Shown one piece after another: positions 58,076 to 64,000 of a stretch of DNA of 64,000 bases. The DNA comes from Massilia rhizosphaerae (lineage in GTDB: Bacteria > Pseudomonadota > Gammaproteobacteria > Burkholderiales > Burkholderiaceae_D): positions 62,001 through 126,000 of the forward strand of contig NZ_JADKYX010000004.1 of assembly GCF_016093545.1 (NCBI RefSeq). The letters are read 5' to 3'. The notes below the pieces were generated by a model. It did not search any database. It had not been told where the DNA came from and was given only the letters and a program-made list of their open reading frames with translations. The translations under genes were made by a program, and so were the position numbers. The first letter of the stretch is position 1. Each line of letters opens with the position of its first letter.

Positions 58076-59740
58076 TCAAATGGCGGCCTTGGCGCGGGCG
58101 ATCAGGCCGTTGGTCGAACCGTCGTGCTGCTCCGGATGCGACGCGCCGTTCAGTTCCGCCTCGATCTTCTTGGCCAGCACCTTGCCCAGTTCGACGCCCC
58201 ACTGGTCGAAGCTGTTCACGTCCCACAGCGCGCCCTGCACGAACGTCTTGTGCTCGTACAGCGCGATCAGGGCGCCCAGCGTCGCCGGGGTCAGGTATTC
58301 CATCAGGATCGTATTGCTCGGACGGTTGCCCGGGAAGGTCTTGTGCGGGACCAGGCGCTCGATCTCGGCGGCAGAATTTTCTCCTCCTTGGCCAGCCAGG
58401 TCCAAGCGCACCTCGTCCGCCATCTTGCCCTTCATGAAGGCTTCCGACTGCGCGAAGCAGTTGGCCAGCAGCGCGGCGTGGTGGTTGAGGAATTCGTGCG
58501 CGGGACGCAGCGCGGCGATGAAGTCGATCGGCGTCACGTCCGTGCCCTGGTGCAGCAGCTGGAAGTAGGCGTGCTGGCCGTTCGTGCCGACGTCGCCCCA
58601 GATCACGGGGCCGGTTTCGTAGTCGGTGATGATGTCGCCGGCGCGCGTGACGCGTTTGCCGTTGCTTTCCATGTCGAGCTGCTGCAGGTAGGCGGGGAAG
58701 CGGTTCAGGTCCTGGTGGTAGGGCGCGATCGACACCGACGGGCAGCCGAGGAATTCGCGATTCCAGAAGCCGACGAGCGCGAGGATCATCGGCAGGTTCT
58801 GCTCGATGGGCGCGGTGCGGAAGTGCTCGTCCAGCGCGTGCGCGCCCGCGAGGAAGTCGGCGAAGTAGCCGTAGCCCACGCACAGCGCGACGGGCAGGCC
58901 GATCGCCGACCAGACCGAATAGCGGCCGCCGACCCAGTCCCAGAACGGGAACATGTTGTCCGGGTCGATGCCGAACTTCTTGATGGCTTCCACGTTCGTC
59001 GACACGGCGACGAAATGCTTGGCCAGCGCCTGTTCGCCCGACTGCGCCGATGCATGCTTGAGGAACCAGCTGCGCGCCGTGTTCGCGTTCATCATGGTCT
59101 CGGCCGTGGTGAACGTCTTGGACGCGATGATGAACAGCGTCGTTTCCGGATTCACGCGCGACAGCGCGGCGTCCATGTCGTGGCCGTCGACGTTGGACAC
59201 GAAGTGCATCGTCAGGCGCGGATGGGCGAACTGGCGCAGCGCCAGGCAGACCATCTTCGGGCCGAGGTCGGAACCGCCGATGCCGATGTTGACGATGTCG
59301 GTGATTTCACGGCCCGTATGGCCGCGCCACTGGCCGCTGCGCACGGCGTCGCTGAACGTCCTGATGCGCTCGAGCACCGCATGCACGTCGTGCGTGATGT
59401 CCTGGCCGTCGACCGTGATCTGCTTGTCCTTCGGCGCGCGCAGCGCGGTGTGCAGCACGGCGCGGTGTTCCGTCAGGTTGATCTTCTCGCCGGCGAACAT
59501 GGCGTCGCGCAGACGCTCCACGCCGCGCTCGCGCGCCAGGTTTGCCAGCAGTGCAAGCGTGCGCCCGTCCAGGCGGTTTTTTGAATAGTCTAGGAACAGT
59601 CCGGCCGCATCGGCGGACAGGCGCTCGAAGCGCTGCGGGTCTTGCGCGAACAGGTCGCGCATCTGCCATTGCTTGGCGTCTAGCGCGTGGGTCTGGAGGG
59701 CCTGGTAACTGGCGGTGCTGGTCAGGAGTGGTTGGCGCAT
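58076..59740 (-). CDS. pgi: glucose-6-phosphate isomerase
   Basis: 554 residues. The SIS-type active-site features are intact: [35 protein letters not shown], the catalytic Glu in [18 protein letters not shown] region and [28 protein letters not shown], with the late Lys motif [13 protein letters not shown]. It interconverts glucose-6-phosphate and fructose-6-phosphate, allowing recycling of triose products into the Entner-Doudoroff route. It is first in the minus-strand unit pgi-lactonase. A HexR-like site lies upstream. Confidence 0.97.
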   Translation of the reverse strand: MRQPLLTSTASYQALQTHALDAKQWQMRDLFAQDPQRFERLSADAAGLFLDYSKNRLDGRTLALLANLARERGVERLRDAMFAGEKINLTEHRAVLHTALRAPKDKQITVDGQDITHDVHAVLERIRTFSDAVRSGQWRGHTGREITDIVNIGIGGSDLGPKMVCLALRQFAHPRLTMHFVSNVDGHDMDAALSRVNPETTLFIIASKTFTTAETMMNANTARSWFLKHASAQSGEQALAKHFVAVSTNVEAIKKFGIDPDNMFPFWDWVGGRYSVWSAIGLPVALCVGYGYFADFLAGAHALDEHFRTAPIEQNLPMILALVGFWNREFLGCPSVSIAPYHQDLNRFPAYLQQLDMESNGKRVTRAGDIITDYETGPVIWGDVGTNGQHAYFQLLHQGTDVTPIDFIAALRPAHEFLNHHAALLANCFAQSEAFMKGKMADEVRLDLAGQGGENSAAEIERLVPHKTFPGNRPSNTILMEYLTPATLGALIALYEHKTFVQGALWDVNSFDQWGVELGKVLAKKIEAELNGASHPEQHDGSTNGLIARAKAAI

Positions 59741-59797
59741 GGTGTTGGACGGTATGATGTCATTTTATGCAGGTTAGCGAATCATACAGGAACCGGG

Positions 59798-59812
59798 CGT
59801 AAAATCACTACA
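59798..59812. promoter_or_regulatory. HexR-like operator upstream of pgi
   Basis: CGTAAAATCACTACA matches the zwf site 1 at 12 of 15 positions; on the minus strand it reads TGTAGTGATTTTACG. It is 58 bp upstream of the pgi start in the region shared with edd. Confidence 0.65.
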
Positions 59813-59851
59813 CAAAATCGCCGGTATTCGTCACCGACGGCACGGAGGCAT

Positions 59852-59872
59852 GGTGGGCGCGGGGCGCCCACC
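59852..59872. repeat. REP-like hairpin, single unit, copy 5
   Basis: GGTGGGCGC-GGG-GCGCCCACC followed by CTACG, lying between the divergent pgi and edd genes and between their two HexR-like sites. It is the only unit in the window without a facing partner. Confidence 0.85.
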
Positions 59873-59940
59873 CTACGATCCTTCGCATGCTTCGGCCGTC
59901 ACCTTCGACACATCGCGCCGACATGCGCCCGCGTCCAAAA

Positions 59941-59955
59941 CGTAGTAAAATTTCA
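59941..59955. promoter_or_regulatory. HexR-like operator upstream of edd
   Basis: CGTAGTAAAATTTCA matches the minus-strand form of zwf site 1 (TGTAGTAAATTTACA) at 12 of 15 positions. It is 26 bp upstream of the edd start, so a bound repressor would block the promoter. Confidence 0.7.
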
Positions 59956-59981
59956 GAAATCTAATTCACAAGGAACAGATC

Positions 59982-61898
59982 ATGGCGCTGCACCCCGTAG
60001 TAGAACAGGTCACCAACCGGATCATCAAGCGTAGCCGGCCGTCGCGCCAGGCCTATCTCGCGCATCTCGATGCCGCGCGCGTGAAGGGCGTGCAGCGCAG
60101 CGTGCTGGCGTGTACGAACCTGGCGCACGGTTTCGCCGCGTTCCCGGCCAACGACAAGCTCAAGCTGCGCGAGTACAAGCAGCCGTCGGTCGCCATCGTT
60201 TCCTCGTACAACGACATGCTGTCGGCGCACCAGCCGTTCGAAGCCTACCCCAAGGTCATCAAGGACGCCGTGCGCGAAGTCGGCGCCGTGGCCCAGTTCG
60301 CGGGCGGCGTGCCCGCCATGTGCGACGGCGTCACGCAAGGCCAGCCGGGCATGGAGCTGTCGCTGTTCTCGCGCGACACCATCGCCATGTCGACGGCCAT
60401 CGCGTTGTCGCACAATATGTTCGACGCCAGCCTGTACCTGGGCATCTGCGACAAGATCGTGCCGGGCCTCTTGATCGGCGCGCTGCACTTCGGCCACATC
60501 CCGGGCATCTTCGTGCCGGGCGGTCCGATGGCGACCGGTATCTCGAACAAGGAAAAGGCCGCCGTGCGCCAGCGCTACGCGAAGGGCGAAGCCACGCGCG
60601 AAGAGCTGCTGGAAGGCGAGGCGAAGGCCTACCACAGCGCCGGTACGTGTACCTTCTACGGTACCGCTAACAGCAACCAGATGCTGATGGAGATGATGGG
60701 CCTGCACCTGCCGGGCGCCGCCTTCGTCCACCCGGACACGCCGCTGCGCGAAGCGCTGACCCGCGCCGCGGCCCAGCATGCCGTCAAGATCTCGCAGCAG
60801 GGCGGCGAATACATGCCGATCGGCCGCATCGTCGACGAAAAGTGCATCGTTAACGCCATCGCCGCGCTGCACGCGACGGGCGGCTCCACCAACCACACGC
60901 TGCACCTCGTCGCGATCGCGCGCGCGGCCGGCATCGTGATCGACTGGAACGACTTCGACGAGCTGTCCAAGGTCGTGCCGCTGCTGACGCGCGTGTACCC
61001 GAACGGCGACGCCGACGTGAACTATTTCCAGGCCGCGGGCGGCCCGACCTTCGTCATCCGCGAACTGCTGGACGCGGGCCTCGTGCACGACGACGTCAAC
61101 ACCATCCTCGGCCACGGCCTGCGCAACCACTGCAAGGAGCCGTTCCTGGACGGCGACAAGGTCGTCTGGCGCGACCTGCCGGAACAGAGCGGCGACGAAT
61201 CCGTGCTGCGCAAGCATACGAACCCGTTCAGCGACAACGGCGGCCTGATCCTCGTGCAGGGCAATCTGGGCCGCGCCGTGATGAAGATCTCGGCCGTCAA
61301 GAAGGAGCACCACATCGTCGAAGCCCCGGCCCTCACGTTCGACTCGCAGGAAGAGTTCATGCATGCCTACAAGGCCGGCAAGCTGAACCGCGACTTCGTC
61401 GCCGTGATCCGCTTCCAGGGCCCGCGCGCCAACGGCATGCCGGAACTGCACGCGCTGACGCCGGCGCTGGCCAATCTGCAGGACTCCGGCTACCACGTCG
61501 CGATGGTGACCGACGGCCGCATGTCGGGCGCGTCCGGCAAGGTCCCGGCCGCGATCCACGTGTCGCCGGAAATCCTGGCCGGCGGCCCGCTGGGCCTCGT
61601 GCGCGACGGCGACATCATCCGCGTCGACGCCACCCAGGGCACCTTGGAAGCGCTGGTGCCGGAAGACGTGTGGGTGGCGCGCAAGATGGCGACCGCCGAC
61701 CTGAGCTCGAACCACATCGGCATGGGCCGCGAGCTGTTCGACGTGTTCCGCAAATCCGTCAGCGCGGCCGAGGAGGGCGCCGCCCACTTCCCGCTGCCGT
61801 CGCCGATCGACACGACCGTTCCCCTGCACGAAGGCACCGACAGCGGCGAGATCATGCCCGGTTCGGACGAAGACTTTTTGTTCCGCAAATCCAAATAA
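59982..61898 (+). CDS. edd: phosphogluconate dehydratase
   Basis: 638 residues of the dihydroxy-acid dehydratase family, slightly longer than usual at the C-terminus. Cysteines for the Fe-S cluster are in [26 protein letters not shown] and [17 protein letters not shown]. The C-terminal [22 protein letters not shown] is the family signature. It dehydrates 6-phosphogluconate to 2-keto-3-deoxy-6-phosphogluconate. AAGGAAC precedes the ATG at 59982. eda follows after 16 bp in the same operon, and the inducer of HexR is the product of this enzyme. Confidence 0.97.
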   Translation: MALHPVVEQVTNRIIKRSRPSRQAYLAHLDAARVKGVQRSVLACTNLAHGFAAFPANDKLKLREYKQPSVAIVSSYNDMLSAHQPFEAYPKVIKDAVREVGAVAQFAGGVPAMCDGVTQGQPGMELSLFSRDTIAMSTAIALSHNMFDASLYLGICDKIVPGLLIGALHFGHIPGIFVPGGPMATGISNKEKAAVRQRYAKGEATREELLEGEAKAYHSAGTCTFYGTANSNQMLMEMMGLHLPGAAFVHPDTPLREALTRAAAQHAVKISQQGGEYMPIGRIVDEKCIVNAIAALHATGGSTNHTLHLVAIARAAGIVIDWNDFDELSKVVPLLTRVYPNGDADVNYFQAAGGPTFVIRELLDAGLVHDDVNTILGHGLRNHCKEPFLDGDKVVWRDLPEQSGDESVLRKHTNPFSDNGGLILVQGNLGRAVMKISAVKKEHHIVEAPALTFDSQEEFMHAYKAGKLNRDFVAVIRFQGPRANGMPELHALTPALANLQDSGYHVAMVTDGRMSGASGKVPAAIHVSPEILAGGPLGLVRDGDIIRVDATQGTLEALVPEDVWVARKMATADLSSNHIGMGRELFDVFRKSVSAAEEGAAHFPLPSPIDTTVPLHEGTDSGEIMPGSDEDFLFRKSK

Positions 61899-61914
61899 GC
61901 GAAAGAGCACAACG

Positions 61915-62550
61915 ATGAGTACTGAAATGACCCTGCTGGACATCATGAAATCGGCCGTCGTGATCCCCGTGATCGCGATCGACGATCCGGACCATGCCGT
62001 CCCCCTCGCCAAGGCCCTCGTCGCCGGCGGCATCCGCGTGCTCGAAGTCACGCTGCGCACCAGGCACGGCCTGGAGGCGATCCGCGCGATGTCGCAGGTG
62101 GAAGGCGCGATCGTCGGCGTCGGCACCCTGACCCAGCCGGAAGAACTGGCCGCGTCGCGTGACGCCGGCGCCGTGTTCGGCGTGTCGCCGGGCCTGACCC
62201 CGGCGCTGATCGACGCCGCCAAGAAGAGCGGCCTGCCGATGCTGCCGGGCTGCATGACCCCGTCCGAAGTGATGGTGGCGCGCGAAGCCGGCTTCAAGCA
62301 GCTGAAGCTGTTCCCGGCCGTGCCGGCGGGCGGCGTCGGCATGCTGAAGGCGCTGGGCGGTCCGCTGGCCGACATCACGTTCTGCCCGACGGGCGGCATC
62401 TCGATCGAGACCGCGCCGCAATTCCTCGCGCTGAAGAACGTCGCGTGCGTGGGCGGCTCCTGGCTGACCCCGGCCGACGCGATGAAGGCCGGCGACTGGG
62501 GCAAGATCACCGAACTGGCGAAAGCCGCCGCCGCGCTGAAGGCTGCCTGA
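61915..62550 (+). CDS. eda: KDPG/KHG aldolase
   Basis: 211 residues, class I aldolase. Landmarks are [22 protein letters not shown] with the catalytic Glu, [27 protein letters not shown] and the Schiff-base lysine in KQLKLFPA, then FCPTGGIS. It cleaves KDPG to pyruvate and glyceraldehyde-3-phosphate, completing the Entner-Doudoroff pathway. It is co-transcribed with edd. The next gene begins 21 bp downstream and may share the transcript. Confidence 0.97.
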   Translation: MSTEMTLLDIMKSAVVIPVIAIDDPDHAVPLAKALVAGGIRVLEVTLRTRHGLEAIRAMSQVEGAIVGVGTLTQPEELAASRDAGAVFGVSPGLTPALIDAAKKSGLPMLPGCMTPSEVMVAREAGFKQLKLFPAVPAGGVGMLKALGGPLADITFCPTGGISIETAPQFLALKNVACVGGSWLTPADAMKAGDWGKITELAKAAAALKAA

Positions 62551-62571
62551 GTTCCATCGCCTGCGGCGCAG

Positions 62572-63135
62572 GTGAGACAAGCGCGGCTCCGGGGCCTGAC
62601 CCCGGGCGAGATACGCATGGCGTCGCTGCTGTTCGGCGACGCCATCGACTGCGCGCGCGTGCGCGTCCACGGCCGCCGCTACCTGCCGCTGGTGCAGCCG
62701 AAAAACTGCGCCATGACGCCCAACGGCAGCATCTATTTCCACCCCTCCTGTTACCTGCCCGACTACGCGGCGGGCGACCCGCACACGATCCACTGGTTCA
62801 TGCACGAGATGGTGCATGTGTGGCAGCACCAGCTCGGTTATCCGGTGCGGCTGCGCGGCGCCGTCCGCATCGGCCTGTCGTACCGCTACGAGCTGCGTCC
62901 CGGTGCCTTGCTGTCCGACTACAACATGGAAGCCCAGGGTGACTTGCTCGCGGATTATTTCGCGCTGAAATACATGGGCAAACCGCGCGTGATGCGCCAG
63001 CGCCGCTATGCGGGCCAGCTCGCGTTGTACGAGCAGGTACTGGCGCGCTTCCTGGCCGACCCGCGCGACCCGGACAACCTGCCGCGCGGCGGCGCGCGCC
63101 GGCTCGTGCGCATGAAAGCGTCCGTCTCCGCCTGA
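62572..63135 (+). CDS. Vgr-related protein with HExxH metalloprotease-like motif
   Basis: 187 residues from a GTG start (MRQARLRGLTPGEIRMASLLFGDAID); an ATG 15 codons later is possible, but the LTPGE...FGD segment is part of the conserved N-terminus of this family. The central motif HEMVHVWQHQLG contains HExxH with a further His, as in zinc metalloproteases. A later E (NMEAQGDLLADYFAL) could be the third ligand. No signal peptide. Proteins of this type are annotated as Vgr-related; their role is not known. It sits outside the T6SS locus. Confidence 0.82.
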   Translation: MRQARLRGLTPGEIRMASLLFGDAIDCARVRVHGRRYLPLVQPKNCAMTPNGSIYFHPSCYLPDYAAGDPHTIHWFMHEMVHVWQHQLGYPVRLRGAVRIGLSYRYELRPGALLSDYNMEAQGDLLADYFALKYMGKPRVMRQRRYAGQLALYEQVLARFLADPRDPDNLPRGGARRLVRMKASVSA

Positions 63136-63208
63136 GCTTGCGCGGCCTCAAAATTGGACAGCGGTGCTGCCGTAGGCTTTCGCCTTGCGCTCATCTTCTG
63201 CACGTCCC

Positions 63209-63703
63209 ATGTTCACCTTCCTCCGCAATCGGATTCCGTTTTTACTGGCTTGCGCCTGGCTCGCTGCCGCGCCGGCGCATGCCCGCGTCGGCGAGGCCGA
63301 GGTGCGCGAAGGCCCGCGCGGCGGCCCATGCTTCACGATCACCCCGCGCGAAGAACGCCTGGGCACGCCGGATTTCCAGGCGATCGTCGTGTGGGAGGGC
63401 GCGCGCCCGGTGTGGAAGATGACGATGCCCAGGGACCGTACGTTTCCCCTCACGTTCGGCATGTGCGTGCCGTACGGCGGCAGGGTGGCGTCGCTGCCGC
63501 GCACGGCGTCGGTCCCGTTGGCCCCGGGCCGGGTCTACAGCCTGCGCATCGAGGCGCGGCCGGGCGGCAACGGGCGCACGGCGGCGGCCTACGAGGCCAG
63601 GTTCTGCCTCGCGCGCCAGCCCGACGGCCGCGCCGTGGTGCACCAGATCTGGAATGGCGAGCGGGAAGGCCCGCGCCTGTACGGCTGCCTGCCGTCCGAC
63701 TAG
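63209..63703 (+). CDS. hypothetical secreted protein
   Basis: 164 residues from the ATG at 63209. A clear signal peptide (FLLACAWLAAAPAHA, cleavage after AHA) is followed by a soluble domain with three spaced cysteines (GGPCFTI, GMCVPYGG, ARFCLAR) and a final one in YGCLPSD, which could form two disulfides. I do not recognise the family. It stands between the Vgr-related gene and a convergent flagellin gene without an obvious operon partner. Confidence 0.7.
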   Translation: MFTFLRNRIPFLLACAWLAAAPAHARVGEAEVREGPRGGPCFTITPREERLGTPDFQAIVVWEGARPVWKMTMPRDRTFPLTFGMCVPYGGRVASLPRTASVPLAPGRVYSLRIEARPGGNGRTAAAYEARFCLARQPDGRAVVHQIWNGEREGPRLYGCLPSD

Positions 63704-63715
63704 GACGGGCCGCGC

Positions 63716-64000
63716 TTACTGCAGCAGCGACATGACCATCGACGACATGCCGTTGGTCTGCTTCAGCATGGCGGTGCCGGCCTGCATCAGCATCTGGTTC
63801 GACGTCATGCTCGACGATTCGGTCGCGAAATCGACGTCCATGATGCGGCCCGTCGCCGCCTGCGTGTTGCTCGAGATGTTCGCCAGGTTGTTGTAGACGT
63901 GATCGAGGCGGTTCGAGATCGCGCCCAGCTTCGAGCGCAGCGCCGACACGGCGTCGATGGCGTCGCTCACGCCCTGGATCGCGGCCGTGGCGTCGGCGGT
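63716..64000 (-). CDS. fliC: flagellin, C-terminal end (gene continues beyond window)
   Basis: The last 94 residues of a flagellin. The D0/D1 C-terminal helix is recognisable: SKLGAISNRLDHVYNNLANISSNTQAATGRIMDVDFA and the end MSLLQ. The final 33 residues carry seven methionines (for example QMLMQAGTAML), which is more than in typical flagellins such as that of Salmonella. The N-terminus and the central variable domain lie outside the window. It is convergent with the small secreted protein. Confidence 0.93.
   Translation of the reverse strand, partial: TADATAAIQGVSDAIDAVSALRSKLGAISNRLDHVYNNLANISSNTQAATGRIMDVDFATESSSMTSNQMLMQAGTAMLKQTNGMSSMVMSLLQ

Noticed and set aside
59961..62645. 894-codon open frame on the minus strand over edd and eda
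   Set aside because: Antisense shadow of two unmistakable enzymes; no ribosome-binding site or recognisable motif.
1..64000. CRISPR array, tRNA or rRNA genes
   Set aside because: No regularly spaced direct repeats and no tRNA- or rRNA-like sequence were recognised on reading through; the dispersed palindromes are REP-like, not CRISPR.

Overview
The window is GC-rich, tightly packed DNA from a Gram-negative, flagellated heterotroph. The gene set (OmpR/EnvZ-type two-component systems, several RND pumps with outer-membrane channels, an Entner-Doudoroff cluster under a HexR regulator, a TssE/F/G/K-type T6SS, Tle4/Tli4) and the base composition fit a betaproteobacterium of the Oxalobacteraceae (Massilia/Duganella-like). 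This assignment is inferred from gene content and protein style, not from a database match.

Layout. 1-3.8 kb: an operon on the minus strand with an OprB-like porin, a duplicated ABC anion-type permease and its ATPase (cut by the window edge). 4.4-7.7 kb: an alpha-oxoamine synthase followed by a response regulator and a sensor kinase. 7.7-13.3 kb: a heavy-metal-type RND efflux operon (outer-membrane channel, adaptor, pump). It is separated from a divergent two-component system plus MFS transporter (14.9-18.1 kb) by an IS4-family element that landed inside a palindromic repeat. 18.2-21.5 kb: housekeeping genes rdgB and hemW, a transglutaminase-like protein, a VOC protein and a single-domain response regulator. 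21.5-22.9 kb: a TnpB-only IS605-type element. 22.9-24.5 kb: an aquaporin and a degenerate M28 peptidase. 24.8-31.5 kb: an AcrAB-OprM-type pump with a divergent TetR regulator. 31.6-42.4 kb: a partial T6SS locus (PAAR, Tli4-like immunity protein, Tle4-like lipase, VgrG, TssG, TssF, TssE and divergent TssK). 42.4-44.8 kb: an Fe(II)/2-oxoglutarate dioxygenase with a DHA2-type exporter. 45-48.3 kb: a chemoreceptor, transaldolase and free-methionine sulfoxide reductase. 48.4-54.6 kb: TetR + MFS, a GH95 fucosidase, an HxlR regulator with a divergent NAD(P)-binding protein, and a YdeI-like protein. 54.6-62.6 kb: hexR, zwf, an SMP-30 lactonase, pgi, then divergent edd and eda, with four HexR-like palindromes in the promoters. 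62.6-64 kb: a Vgr-related HExxH protein, a small secreted protein and the 3' end of a flagellin gene.

The clearest cross-cutting signals are four. (1) A family of intergenic hairpins occurs at five loci, and its stem bases covary. (2) An IS4 copy sits in the loop of one of these hairpins with a readable 11-bp target duplication. (3) A coherent HexR/Entner-Doudoroff regulon can be read from operator sequence alone. (4) The T6SS locus encodes only the baseplate wedge, spike and effector, and its effector end has clearly lower GC. No tRNA, rRNA or CRISPR array was seen.
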